From Brevundimonas vesicularis (GTDB lineage: Bacteria; Pseudomonadota; Alphaproteobacteria; Caulobacterales; Caulobacteraceae): a DNA stretch of 64,000 nt. Positions 1 through 14,134 of this stretch are shown here, one piece after another. The stretch's first letter is position 1; every line of letters starts with the position of its first letter. The stretch lies in assembly GCF_014204545.1 (NCBI RefSeq), contig NZ_JACHLJ010000003.1:186001-250000 (forward strand), in the 5' to 3' direction. The notes beneath the pieces are model-generated. The model saw only the letters and a list, made by a program, of their open reading frames with translations. It had not been told where the DNA came from and ran no database searches. The position numbers were made by a program, and so were the translations under genes.

Positions 1-441
1 GTCAGGCTCAAGGGTCAGGGACGTGCGATGGCTGCGACCCGCCGATGCGCCATTGGTTGTCGTAGCTGCGGCTGCCGTCTGGGTCGTGACCGCTGGCGGG
101 ACGGCTTCGGTCTTGCCAGACCTGGGCGGCTCCTGAGTTGCGGTGTCTGGTGAGCCCACTGGTGCGGCTGCCGGCAAGGCAGGCGCGGTCCTCGTGGATG
201 TAATGACCGCCGCCGTTGAGGCCGCTTCAGCCGCAGCTTCAACGGCGAGTTGGCGCTTGATCCGGCCCATCTCGGTCAGCCCGAAGACCGAGCCGATGCG
301 GGTAGGATCGACGCCGTACTCGGCTGGAAGGACCACGGTGACCAGCAGGGCCGAGGCGATGACGACGGCGACGCCGGTAGACTTGAGCAGCTTGGCCGTC
401 GACGGCAGTTCGGCGGGATCGGGTTGATTGAGATTTTGCAT
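1..441 (-). CDS. Membrane-anchor protein of the czc operon (partial)
   Basis: An open frame starts at an ATG whose first base is 441 and runs through the left edge, so only the first 147 codons are present. The protein has one hydrophobic segment at about residues 20-40, then an Ala/Thr/Pro-rich extracytoplasmic part. It starts 13 bases after the HupE-like stop, so it is the next gene of the same czc operon. Short single-span proteins of this kind, often annotated only as transmembrane anchor protein, are known next to HupE-like genes in CzcA operons. Their role is not established. The C-terminus lies outside the window. Confidence 0.6.
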   Translation of the reverse strand, partial: MQNLNQPDPAELPSTAKLLKSTGVAVVIASALLVTVVLPAEYGVDPTRIGSVFGLTEMGRIKRQLAVEAAAEAASTAAVITSTRTAPALPAAAPVGSPDTATQEPPRSGKTEAVPPAVTTQTAAAATTTNGASAGRSHRTSLTLEPD

Positions 442-454
442 GGAAGGTCTCCCG

Positions 455-5641
<5,187 letters not shown>

Positions 5642-5645
<4 letters not shown>

Positions 5646-6958
5646 GGTTGAGTCTCCAGGGCGAGGATCAGGTCGCCGTGCGCGCCGGTCAGTCTGTCGA
5701 GGCGGGCGCGATCGATATGGAATTGCTTGAGCACCGCGACGCGGCGGGCGCGGGTCTGCAGCAGGGCGGTCTGGGCGGAGATGACGTCGTTGTAGGTGAA
5801 GCCGCCCCTGTTGAAGCCGTCGCGCACCAGAACGACGGCGCGCTCGGCCTGGGGAAGGGTTTCCTGCCCGATCCTGCGAGCTTCGCTGGCTCGGGCCATG
5901 ACCTGAACCTGCAGGCGCGCGATCTCACGTTCACGGTCGATGCGGGCGGCGGCGAGATCACCCTCGGCGGCCAGCCCCTCCGCTCGGGCGCGGTCGATGG
6001 CCCCGAGGTTCTGGTCGTAGCGACCAAGGGGAATCGACGCGCCGACGACAAAGCCGAGGTCGTTGCCGTCCCCGAAGTGACGGACGCCGGCGCTGACCGT
6101 GGCGTCCGACCGGGCGCGGGCCGTCTCCACCGCCACCCGGGCGACGGCGATGTCGCGCTGTGCGACGAAGATGTCCAGGTCCGCCTGGGCGACCCCATCC
6201 GTGACGTCGAGCGCCGACCGGGTGTCGGCGAAGGTCTCGGCGCCAAGGGTGAAGTCCGATGACCCATCCCAGAACCGGGCCAGCGAAATGTTGGCGACCC
6301 GGACGGTAATCCCGGCCTGATCGAAGTCGATCTGGGCCTGAGCCAGTTCGGCCTCGGCGCGCGCCCCGGCGAACAGAGGATCGCGCGCCATGTCCACGCG
6401 GCGACCGACCTCGGTCTGGAACCGTTCGGCGAGGTCAAGGCGCTCGCGGGCGATCTCCAACTCGGCCTGAGCCGCCAGAGCTTCCGCCCAGGCGCGCTGC
6501 ACCTGTTCGAGCCGGTCCAACTGGCGAATGCGCGCGGTGGCGTCGACCAGCAGCCCTTCGGCTTCGGCGAGAGAGACACGGGCGGACCTGTCACCGCCCC
6601 GCTCGAACCGTTGCTCGACTGTGAGCGTGGTCTCGGTCCGACGGAACAGGTCGCCTCCGCCGATGGTCGGAAAGTTCTCGACCATCACCCCAAGCGTGGG
6701 GTTGGGACGAACGTCCGCCTGACGCACGGCTGCCCGCGACGCCTGTCGCCGGGCCTGGGTCGGTGCCAGTGAGGGATCGACCAGGGCGGCTCGACGCAGC
6801 GCCTCGTCCAGCGACAGTACAGGCGCGGTGGACGTGGCCGCCGCATCCTGTGCGACAGCAAGGGTCGGCGGCAGCGAGGCCGCCAGAATGAGCGCGAGGG
6901 CCGACACGGCCGTCAGTCGCGCCCACGGCCCGGCAATGCCGGACGATGGGGTCTTCAA
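5642..6958 (-). CDS. czcC: CzcC-like outer-membrane efflux channel (TolC family)
   Basis: This 438-residue protein has a cleavable signal peptide ending near AVAQ (residues 34-37) and two outer-membrane efflux repeats rich in Ala, Arg and Glu helices, as in TolC/CzcC channels. The start VLSLDEALRRAALVDPSL motif region (residues 46-63) is typical of the family N-terminus. It would form the outer-membrane exit of the pump encoded by the next two genes. It lies 53 bases after the His-rich CzcI-like gene and overlaps czcB by 4 bases. Confidence 0.92.
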
Positions 6959-7011
6959 GGGATTCTCTCCGGGAAACGGGGGTGCACGCGCGACCGATTG
7001 GCCGCGTCGGA

Positions 7012-7458
7012 TCAGATGATCGTGCGCGTCCGTCTGGGAGGGTATTCAGGCCCGTCGCCGTCGTGGGCCGGACGTGCGCCATCGCCCGCCGGCTGGATCA
7101 GCACGGCGTTCATGGCGACGAGGGGGCTCAGATCGCGGTTGAGGATCGGGATGGCGGTGTGGCTGTCGCCGCTCGTATGGTGGTGATGGCTTGCTGGACG
7201 CCCGGCCTCGCCCTCGTCTTCGCCGTCTTCGGCTTGATCCAGTGGATCCTCGGCCGGCGCGTCGGGGGCGATATGGACGTGCAGCGAGCCATGATCGACG
7301 TCCGCGATCTCTGCGTGATCACCGTGGCCGATCGCGACTGCCGGCCAATCCGACGCATGGGCAATCTGGTGCCGCCCTTCCTGAACCCCATGCAGGCTCA
7401 ACGTCGCCACGAGGGCGGCGCACAGGCTGACGCAAATGGTGCGAAACAGGCGAGACAA
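7012..7458 (-). CDS. His-rich secreted protein heading the czc operon (CzcI-like)
   Basis: A 148-residue secreted protein, probably starting at TTG 7458, since no ATG lies before the signal peptide and AAGGAG sits 9 bases upstream. Residues 1-25 form a signal peptide. The mature part is acidic and His-rich, with a four-histidine run near residue 92 and scattered HGDH and HVHI motifs. The C-terminus has a PPRR motif. Position and character match CzcI-type leader proteins of czc operons, thought to buffer or sense periplasmic metal. The head genes of the czc operon at 53234 and the cus operon at 27023 look analogous. Function is inferred from context. Confidence 0.7.
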   Translation of the reverse strand: MSRLFRTICVSLCAALVATLSLHGVQEGRHQIAHASDWPAVAIGHGDHAEIADVDHGSLHVHIAPDAPAEDPLDQAEDGEDEGEAGRPASHHHHTSGDSHTAIPILNRDLSPLVAMNAVLIQPAGDGARPAHDGDGPEYPPRRTRTII

Positions 7459-7773
7459 GATTGAACGGCTCCTTCATCCGCCATAGTGCGACCCGATCCC
7501 AATGGCAACGGTCGAGGTTGCCGCATCACGATATGGCTAGGATTCGTCCTTCAGGTGGATACGTGATGGCGGAGGTCGGGAGCTCCGTTGACGGCTGCGA
7601 CGATGCGAACATTGATCGATCCGCCAGTCGTGGTAAGGGGCGGCATGGGAGTGACTCACTATCATTCTCAAAATGTTTTCTTGGTGGGCTGCGGGTCGCT
7701 GCGGCGCCAGTGCGGCGCCGACCGGTCGGGATTGACCGACGCCGAGGCAGTACCCACGTCTCGTGGCCCGGGG
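7459..7773. other. Intergenic region upstream of the first czc operon
   Basis: This 315-base stretch separates the czc leader gene from the acyltransferase, both on the minus strand, so it should hold the czc promoter. An AT-richer patch at about 7655-7680 reads TGAGAATGATAGTGAGTC on the minus strand and vaguely resembles a Fur/Zur-type site. It lies about 200 bases from the start codon, so I do not call it. No gene was seen. Confidence 0.4.
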
Positions 7774-8898
7774 TCAGGCCGGCGCTGCGGGCCGGGCTCG
7801 CCGGCTTTCGAACCGGCGTCGGATCCAGGTTCGCCCAGGTTTCTCAACGAGCAGATGCAGGGCCGCCGCGATCAGCGCCGTGACGACGAACAACCCTGCC
7901 AGTTCGACTGGCGTGATGCGGAAGGCGCTGTCGATGCCGCGCAGTTCGGCGACCACGCCCTTGAAGGCGACGAGGACGGGCATGTGCACGAGATAGAGGG
8001 CGAAGGAGGCTTCACCGGCGAAAACCAGCGCAGGGGCGGCGAGAGGCCCCTCGCAGTCCGCGCGTGCGAGCAGGGACCAGGTCAGGATAACGGGGGCTGA
8101 GAGGGCGACGATGATCCGGTCGTCCAACGACAGCTGCATAGCGCCGAGCAACACGAGGGTAGCAGCCAGGGCGGCGGCGATGGCGACGGGCCGGCTCCAG
8201 CGCCAGCGATGGCCCAAGCCGTAGAGCGCCATGCCGATCAGAAAGGCCGGCGCTATGCGCAAGATGCCCATGTCGTCCTCGGCCCGAGGCAGAACCTTGC
8301 CGAAGGTTGAGACGTAGGCCGCGTCGATGACAACATAGCTGACGATGCCCAAGCCGAGCAGGAACCAAGGACGATGTCTCATCCGGATGGAGAGAAGGGC
8401 GTAGGCCGGGAACAGCAGATAGGCGAACCATTCCGCCGAGAGCGACCAGGACGGGCCGCTCCAATTGTATCCGATTTCGCTTGGAAACCACGCCTGTACC
8501 AGGAACAGGGTCTTGAAGAAGCCCTCTGTCGTGTAGGTCGAGAGATCGAACGGAACGCCAGAGATTGAAGCTCCGAGCACCATGATCAGAACACCGCCTA
8601 AAATCGCCAGATGGAGGGGATAGAGCCGAGCCAAGCGGGCCACGAGGAAGCGCCTGTAGCTGAACGTTCCTGCGGCGAAAGCGGGGCCGTAGACGTGGGC
8701 CAGAATGAAGCCCGACAGCATGAAGAAGGCGTCGACCCCCAGCCGGCTTCGCTCGATGATCGGGCTGTAGCCCAGGGCCGGATCCCACTGAAGCTGGTAG
8801 TGGAACAGCACCACGCCCATGGCCAGGAAGGCCCGCAGGCTGGTCAGGGCCCTCAGATCAGCCGGGTAGCCTTCGTGAGTCGGAGAAACGGACGTCAT
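7774..8898 (-). CDS. Acyltransferase-3 family membrane protein (OafA/YrhL-like)
   Basis: This 374-residue integral membrane acyltransferase has about ten spans. The N-terminal LTSLRAFLAMGVVLFHY (residues 18-34) contains the conserved RAFLA and catalytic-type His, followed by RLGVDAFFMLSGFIL and RLARLYPLH, all standard for the family. Such enzymes acylate surface sugars or lipids. I chose the ATG at 8898 rather than an upstream in-frame start, because residues before it are Arg/Pro-rich and a GGGGG stretch lies just upstream. It sits beside the czc operon, and a second family member ends the other czc operon (41908). A link to metal resistance is only contextual. Confidence 0.88.
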   Translation of the reverse strand: MTSVSPTHEGYPADLRALTSLRAFLAMGVVLFHYQLQWDPALGYSPIIERSRLGVDAFFMLSGFILAHVYGPAFAAGTFSYRRFLVARLARLYPLHLAILGGVLIMVLGASISGVPFDLSTYTTEGFFKTLFLVQAWFPSEIGYNWSGPSWSLSAEWFAYLLFPAYALLSIRMRHRPWFLLGLGIVSYVVIDAAYVSTFGKVLPRAEDDMGILRIAPAFLIGMALYGLGHRWRWSRPVAIAAALAATLVLLGAMQLSLDDRIIVALSAPVILTWSLLARADCEGPLAAPALVFAGEASFALYLVHMPVLVAFKGVVAELRGIDSAFRITPVELAGLFVVTALIAAALHLLVEKPGRTWIRRRFESRRARPAAPA

Positions 8899-9777
8899 GA
8901 ACGATGGCCCCCACGGCGGGCGGCACAGGACGGACCGCTTAATTGGTCTACGCATCGGTCGCCGCCATCCCTCATCCTCTCGCATCCGGGGGTCAGGCCT
9001 GCCGCGCTGGAGAAAAGGCCATGATCTGATCCTGCGCCGCTCGCGGGCTCATGGCGGTCGGCTTGCAGGTTTCATCGGAAGGCGCGATGACGCGCGCCAC
9101 CGGCTCAGCCCACAGTTCAGCGCGGGCCGTGGTGAACGATGGCCTGGATCTCATCGAGCGCGGTTTTCTCCATGGGCGATGGATGGGCCGTCTATGCGGG
9201 CGCGCACGAAGACCACGTCGCCCACCCATGTCGCAATCCAGCTGACCGTGGCTCGCGCGGGCTCGGTCCGCGTGGTTCTGGACGACCGTCCGCCCTGAGC
9301 CGTCAGGCGATCGTCATCGGGCCTTCTGGCGCTGATCGGCCGGCCCTCGCCTCGTCATTCCGCCCTCTCCGACGGCCCTGTCGAGCCCTGAGGCCCAGCC
9401 GGACCGCATCGTGGCGGGCTTCAAAGAACAGCTCGGCGTCAAGGTATGTAAGCTGGATGCACGCCTTGAAGGGGCGCTCCTCAAGCCGTCTGAGGACCCG
9501 GCGCCCGGAGCCGTCGCCCGGGAGCCTGGGCGGTCGGCGCCTCAAGGTCCTGGCCTAGGCGCAGATGCAGGCTCCACGTCTTTGCTACGCTCCCGTGATT
9601 TTCCGTGGGTTTTTCGGCCTGTTCACCAGCCTGTGGGATCATCTCTTGGGCAAGTTTCCGGTCCGGGGTCCACACGCCCCGGGCAGGCCAGATCGGCGGT
9701 CGGCCCGACTACCCGAGAGGATATTTTAAGACGCTCGCCGAACCAATCCGACGGGATGTCTAGGGAAATGTCCTGCG
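8899..9777. other. 879-base region with no supported gene
   Basis: Several short overlapping frames exist on both strands, but none has a recognisable motif, a convincing ribosome binding site or normal composition. It may be decayed sequence between the czc block and the copper block. I saw no insertion sequence, tRNA or clear repeat in it. Confidence 0.5.
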
Positions 9778-10053
9778 CTAGCGCGAGGCGCGTCCGAGAA
9801 GGTCGATCAGTTCTGTGGCCTTGGCCTTGCGATCGGAGAGATCGTCGCCGGTCATCGCCCCCATGACGCAGTGGTCAAGGTGGTCTCTGAGCACCTCGCT
9901 CTCGACGCGCAGCAGGGCCGCCCGTACGGCCTGGAGCTGGGTGAGGACCTCCACGCAGTAGCGGTCCTCCTCGACCATCCGGGCGATGCCGCGCACCTGG
10001 CCCTCGATCCGGTTCAGGCGGTTCAACACCTTGGGTTTTGTTTCCGTCTGCAT
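9778..10053 (-). CDS. csoR: CsoR-family copper-sensing repressor
   Basis: A 91-residue all-helical DUF156 repressor that releases DNA when it binds Cu(I). The three ligands of CsoR are present with the right spacing: Cys33, His58 and Cys62 (25 and 4 residues apart, as in Mycobacterium CsoR C36/H61/C65). The start RLNRIEGQVRGIARMVEEDRYC region is the family signature. It is transcribed away from the P1B-1 ATPase gene, with a perfect operator between the two, so it almost certainly represses that ATPase and itself. The Cys-His-Cys set argues for copper rather than nickel (RcnR) or formaldehyde (FrmR). Confidence 0.93.
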   Translation of the reverse strand: MQTETKPKVLNRLNRIEGQVRGIARMVEEDRYCVEVLTQLQAVRAALLRVESEVLRDHLDHCVMGAMTGDDLSDRKAKATELIDLLGRASR

Positions 10054-10105
10054 CCAATTCCTCGCTCTGACCGTTCGACCCTACCCCAGGACAGCGCCTT
10101 GCGCG

Positions 10106-10122
10106 ATACCCCCTTAGGGTAT
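10106..10122. promoter_or_regulatory. CsoR operator between csoR and the copper ATPase gene
   Basis: The 17-base palindrome ATACCCCCTTAGGGTAT has perfect 6-base arms (ATACCC/GGGTAT) around a 5-base centre and matches the known CsoR-type TACCC...GGGTA operator. It lies 33 bases before the ATPase ATG and 53 bases before the csoR start, over the likely promoter (TATATAT follows at once). Confidence 0.88.
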
Positions 10123-10154
10123 ATATGGCGTCCAGCTGTTTCAAGGAGCCCGCC

Positions 10155-12509
10155 ATGTCCATGCCCTCCCCTTCGCATCCGCCCGACCACAGCTGCTGTT
10201 CGGCCAAATCGGCGGACAGCGGCGCGAAGGCGGTCGATCCGGTCTGCGGCATGACCGTCGATCCGGCGACCACAGCGCATCGGGCGGCCCACGACGATAA
10301 GGACTATTTCTTCTGTTCGGCGGGCTGCCGGACCAAATTCATCGCCGATCCGGACCGCTATCTCGGCGAGGCCCGGCAACCGGCGCCTGTCATCCCGGGC
10401 GCCATCTACACCTGCCCGATGCATCCGGAGGTGCGCCAGGAGGGCCCGGGCTCCTGCCCGATCTGCGGCATGGCGCTGGAGCCGGAGACCGTCACCGCCG
10501 AGGCGCCGGTCAATCACGAACTGATCGACTTCACCCGCCGCCTCTGGGTTGCCGCGGTCCTGACCCTGCCCGTCTTCGCGCTCGAGATGGGCGGCCATCT
10601 GACCGGACTGGCGATGCGGATTTCGGGCCAAACCTCCAACTGGATCCAGTTCGCGCTGGCGACGCCCGTGGTGCTGTGGGCCGGCTGGCCGTTCTTCCAG
10701 CGGGGCTGGGCTTCCCTCCGCAACCGCAGCCTCAACATGTTCACCCTGATCGCCATCGGCGTCGGCGCGGCCTGGATCTACAGCGTGGTCGCGGTGCTGG
10801 CGCCGGCTCTGTTCCCGGCGGCGGTCCGCCGGATGGACGGCAGCGCGCCGGTCTATTTCGAGGCAGCGGCCATCATCACCGTCCTGGTTCTGGTGGGCCA
10901 GATTCTTGAGCTGCGCGCCCGCGAACAGACGTCCGGCGCCATCCGGGCGCTGCTTGATTTGGCGCCCAAGACCGCGCGGCGGCTCCGTGACGACGGCGGC
11001 GACGAGGACGTCACGCTCGACATGGTCGCCGTCGGAGACCGGCTGCGCGTCCGCCCCGGCGAGAAGGTGGCGGTCGATGGCGAGATTCTGGACGGTCGGG
11101 TGACCATCGACGAGTCCCTCGTCACGGGTGAATCCATGCCGGTGACCAAGGACGTCGGCGACAAGGTCGTCGCCGGATCGCTCAACAAGACCGGCTCGTT
11201 CGTGATGCGGGCCGACAAGGTGGGCGCCGACACCCTTCTGGCGCAGATCGTCCAGATGGTGGCCCAGGCCCAGCGCAGCCGCGCGCCGATCCAGCGGCTG
11301 GCCGACAAGGTGTCCGGCTGGTTCGTGCCGGCCGTGATCGCCATCGCGGTTCTCGCCGCCGTCGTCTGGGGCCTGATCGGTCCGGAGCCGCGCCTGTCCT
11401 ACGCCCTCGTCGCCGCGGTGTCGGTGCTGATCATCGCCTGTCCCTGCGCCCTGGGCCTGGCCACGCCGATCTCGATCATGGTCGGGGTGGGGCGCGGCGC
11501 CCACGCCGGGGTGCTGATCAAGAACGCCGAGGCGCTGGAGCGTTTCGAAAAGGTCGACACCTTGGTGCTCGACAAGACCGGTACCCTGACGGAGGGGCGA
11601 CCGTCGGTGACGGCCATCCGGCCCGCCGCCGGGTTCGACGAGACCGAGCTTCTGAGACTCTCCGCCAGTCTGGAGCGGGCCAGCGAACATCCGCTGGCCG
11701 ACGCCGTCGTCCGCGCCGCGACGGATCGCAAGCTCGCGCTGTCGGAGGCCTCGGAGTTCGACAGCCCGGTCGGGCGTGGCGTCACCGGGGTGGTCGACGG
11801 CCGCCGCGTGGCGCTCGGCAACGGCCGCTACCTCGGCGAGATCGGCGTCGATGTCGCCGCCCTCGAGGCCGAGGCCGAGGCGCTACGCCAGGACGGCGCC
11901 ACCGCGATCTTCGTGGCCGTGGACGGGGCCGCGGCCGGCGTCCTCGGCATCGCCGACCCGGTCAAGGCGACGACCGCCGGGGCCATTCGCGATCTGAAGG
12001 CCGCGGGCCTGCGCCTGGTGATGATGACCGGGGATAACCGGACCACGGCCGAGGCGGTGGCGCGCCGGCTCGGCATAGACGACGTCCAGGCCGAGGTCCT
12101 GCCGCAGGACAAGGCGGCGGTCGTCGAGCGGCTGCGCGCCGAGGGCCGGATCGTCGCCATGGCTGGCGACGGGGTCAACGATGCCCCGGCCCTGGCCGCC
12201 GCCGATGTTGGTGTGGCCATGGGCGCAGGTTCCGACGTGGCGATCGAGAGCGCCGGCGTCACCCTGCTGGGGGGCGACCTCCAGGGCATCGTCCGGGCCC
12301 GCAAGCTGTCGAAGGCGGTGATGAGCAACATTCGCCAGAATCTCGTCTTCGCCTTCGGGTACAACGCCCTGGGCATCCCGGTCGCGGCGGGGCTGCTGTA
12401 CCCGGTCTTCGGCCTCCTGCTGTCGCCGGCTCTGGCGGCGTTGGCGATGGCCCTGTCCTCCGTGAGCGTCATCGGCAATGCGCTGCGGCTTCGTGCGGTC
12501 AGACTTTAA
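10155..12509 (+). CDS. copA: Cu(I)-exporting P1B-1 ATPase with YHS and metal-binding N-terminus
   Basis: A 784-residue copper-transporting ATPase. I start it at ATG 10155, 6 bases after AAGGAG, not at the upstream in-frame ATG 10125, which overlaps the promoter region. The N-terminus has a YHS domain ([10 protein letters not shown], then FFCSAGC) and a heavy-metal-binding CPMHPEV...CPICGM segment instead of an HMA domain. CPC ([11 protein letters not shown]) in the sixth span, DKTGTLTEG phosphorylation site, HPLA and GDGVNDAPA are intact. The terminal spans carry the [16 protein letters not shown] signature of the P1B-1 Cu(I) class. It is divergent from csoR and controlled by the operator at 10106. 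It pumps cytoplasmic Cu(I) to the periplasm. Confidence 0.95.
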   Translation: MSMPSPSHPPDHSCCSAKSADSGAKAVDPVCGMTVDPATTAHRAAHDDKDYFFCSAGCRTKFIADPDRYLGEARQPAPVIPGAIYTCPMHPEVRQEGPGSCPICGMALEPETVTAEAPVNHELIDFTRRLWVAAVLTLPVFALEMGGHLTGLAMRISGQTSNWIQFALATPVVLWAGWPFFQRGWASLRNRSLNMFTLIAIGVGAAWIYSVVAVLAPALFPAAVRRMDGSAPVYFEAAAIITVLVLVGQILELRAREQTSGAIRALLDLAPKTARRLRDDGGDEDVTLDMVAVGDRLRVRPGEKVAVDGEILDGRVTIDESLVTGESMPVTKDVGDKVVAGSLNKTGSFVMRADKVGADTLLAQIVQMVAQAQRSRAPIQRLADKVSGWFVPAVIAIAVLAAVVWGLIGPEPRLSYALVAAVSVLIIACPCALGLATPISIMVGVGRGAHAGVLIKNAEALERFEKVDTLVLDKTGTLTEGRPSVTAIRPAAGFDETELLRLSASLERASEHPLADAVVRAATDRKLALSEASEFDSPVGRGVTGVVDGRRVALGNGRYLGEIGVDVAALEAEAEALRQDGATAIFVAVDGAAAGVLGIADPVKATTAGAIRDLKAAGLRLVMMTGDNRTTAEAVARRLGIDDVQAEVLPQDKAAVVERLRAEGRIVAMAGDGVNDAPALAAADVGVAMGAGSDVAIESAGVTLLGGDLQGIVRARKLSKAVMSNIRQNLVFAFGYNALGIPVAAGLLYPVFGLLLSPALAALAMALSSVSVIGNALRLRAVRL

Positions 12510-12790
12510 CGGGGGCGGCATGGGGGACCGGGGCCAGGAGAAGGCGACGACCGGCGTTTGCGCCATTACGCACTCCGGCAGCCGATCCCTCGCCTGATCC
12601 AACAGCGTTCGGGTATATTTGATCAAGGCGGAACCGTGTCGGAGGACCCGGATTTAACTGGCGTTCATGTCCGGTTGCGCAACGGCGCCGAGATCCCGGT
12701 TCAAGTCCGCGTCCCGCCGCCGCCCCGCGGCGCTTTCGTCAACTAGCCGCCGGCCGATTCGCCGGCGCCGCCCCACGCCGGAGACACCCG
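12510..12790. other. Gap between copper ATPase and DUF305 gene
   Basis: A 281-base gap on a co-directional transcript path. A GC-rich inverted segment lies close to the next start codon (CCGGCCGATTCGCCGG at about 12750). No GAGGG-N16-CGTA promoter of the type found upstream of the neighbouring oxidase operon is present. Short frames here were not supported. Confidence 0.4.
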
Positions 12791-13471
12791 ATGTTCAACC
12801 TGACCTTCACACGCTCGTCCGTTCTGCTCGCCGGCTGTTCCGCTCTCCTCGTGGCGGCGTGCAGCCCGGCCGCCGAGCCGCCGGCGGCCTCCAAGGCCGA
12901 CGAGTCGGCGCAGACTCCGGAGCCCATGGCGATGGCGCAGACGCCCTTCTCCGCCGCCGAGGCGAGGATGCACGAGGCCATGAGGTCGGCGACGGGAGCC
13001 AGCGCCGGAGAGGCATGGGCCCGCAAGATGATCCCCCATCACCAAGGCGCCCTCGATATGTCCCAGATCGTGCTGCGCGACACGCGGGATGCCGACATTC
13101 GCCGGATGGCGCAGAAGACCGTCGAGATGCAGACCGGGGACATCGCCGAGCTCCAGCGTTGGCTCGAAACAAACGTGGGGGCCGCAGCCGGTGCGGCAGC
13201 GCCGGGCGGAGGCGGTGAGCCGCCGTTCGCGCCGGCCGAAGCGAAAATGATGGAGGCCATGATGGCCGCGACCGGGGTCGACACGGACCAGACCTGGGCT
13301 CGCAAGATGATCGCGCATCACCAGGGCGCCCTCGACATGGCCCAGGTGGTGCTGCGCGAAAGCCAGGACGCCGACATCCGGCGCATGGCGCAGAAGACGA
13401 TCGAGATGCAGACCGCGGACATCGCGGAGCTGCGCGCCTGGCTGGAGGCTCATCCCGCCAGCGCAGGATGA
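12791..13471 (+). CDS. Periplasmic lipoprotein with two tandem DUF305 domains
   Basis: This 226-residue protein has a signal peptide with lipobox VAAC (cysteine near residue 24), then two copies of a DUF305 helical domain. Each has the core RKMIxHHQGALDM, DADIRRMAQKT and EMQT. The two units are offset by exactly 93 codons and are closely similar even at DNA level, so they arose by recent internal duplication. DUF305 proteins, with conserved His-His and Met residues, are common in copper and other metal clusters, but their biochemical role is unproven. Here it sits between the copper ATPase and the oxidase operon. Confidence 0.9.
   Translation: MFNLTFTRSSVLLAGCSALLVAACSPAAEPPAASKADESAQTPEPMAMAQTPFSAAEARMHEAMRSATGASAGEAWARKMIPHHQGALDMSQIVLRDTRDADIRRMAQKTVEMQTGDIAELQRWLETNVGAAAGAAAPGGGGEPPFAPAEAKMMEAMMAATGVDTDQTWARKMIAHHQGALDMAQVVLRESQDADIRRMAQKTIEMQTADIAELRAWLEAHPASAG
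13022..13441 (+). repeat. Intragenic duplication of the DUF305 unit (279-base period)
   Basis: The DNA from the first CGCAAGATGA (13022) recurs at 13301, a period of 279 bases or 93 codons. About 140 bases after each occurrence are mostly identical by eye, while the linker between them is Gly/Ala-rich and not repeated. Confidence 0.75.
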
Positions 13472-13526
13472 TCCGGCGTCGGCGAGAAGTCCCGTTGCAG
13501 ATTTGCGAGTAGAGGAAGAACAATCG

Positions 13527-13997
13527 ATGGAAAACATGAAGACCATGCACGCCATGAAGGGGAGCTACCGTTCCTTCGGCTTCGAGCTCGTCTTGGATTT
13601 CATCATCATGTACCTGGTGATGTACACGATGATCGCGTCCCTCAATCACTTCTATTTCAACCTCAACAACGTCTACATGACGCTGATGATGGTCTCGCCT
13701 ATGGCGATCCTCATGCTGGTGTTCATGCGGTCGATGTATCCGTCGAAACGGACGAATCTGCTGATCGGCGGGGCTGCCGCCCTGGTGTTTGCGGTCAGCT
13801 TCTGGGGTATGCGGACCCAGGCGGCGGTGGGAGACACGGAGTTCCTGCGTTCGATGATCCCGCACCACTCCGGCGCCATCCTGATGTGCCAGCAAGCCTC
13901 GCTGACGGATCCGGAAGTGCTCGGTCTGTGCGAGGAAATCGTCCGCTCCCAGGAACAGGAGATCGCCCAGATGAAGGCTCTTCTGGCGCGGCGCTGA
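13527..13997 (+). CDS. Membrane-bound DUF305 protein
   Basis: A 156-residue protein started at ATG 13527, 7 bases after AGAGGAAG, rather than at the in-frame ATG 24 bases upstream. It has three hydrophobic segments (about residues 18-40, 48-66 and 75-92) and then a single DUF305-like tail with FLRSMIPHHSGAILMCQ and two nearby cysteines. Four-helix DUF305 proteins with an N-terminal membrane domain recur in copper islands of Alphaproteobacteria. It lies 55 bases after the two-domain DUF305 gene and may share its transcript. Confidence 0.85.
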   Translation: MENMKTMHAMKGSYRSFGFELVLDFIIMYLVMYTMIASLNHFYFNLNNVYMTLMMVSPMAILMLVFMRSMYPSKRTNLLIGGAAALVFAVSFWGMRTQAAVGDTEFLRSMIPHHSGAILMCQQASLTDPEVLGLCEEIVRSQEQEIAQMKALLARR

Positions 13998-14053
13998 TCC
14001 AGCGCTAGGCGACGGGAGTTTCCGGCCCGGTCGGCTCTGCGGCAGCGTGTCGC

Positions 14054-14080
14054 GAGGGGCGACCGGGTCGCCTGCGTAAA
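14054..14080 (+). promoter_or_regulatory. Putative ECF-sigma promoter of the copA-copB oxidase operon
   Basis: GAGGG at 14054-14058 and CGTAAA at 14075-14080 are separated by exactly 16 bases, the geometry shared with four other copper promoters in the window. The predicted start of transcription is near 14087, 48 bases before the ATG. The site is preceded by CGC, giving CGAGGGG. Confidence 0.7.
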
Positions 14081-14134
14081 ACCATATAGATCGTCGCCTC
14101 GCCGAGGCGCGGTTCTGACTTTAAGGAGTATCTT

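Noticed and set aside
7655..7680. Fur/Zur-like AT-rich patch upstream of the first czc operon
   Set aside because: Only partial match to a Fur box and about 200 bases from the start codon; too weak to call.
8986..9298. Short frames on both strands between the acyltransferase and csoR
   Set aside because: No motif, no convincing ribosome binding site, and the frames overlap each other; could be decayed sequence.
12558..12746. 62-codon plus-strand frame between the copper ATPase and DUF305 genes
   Set aside because: No ribosome binding site, unusual composition, no recognised motif.
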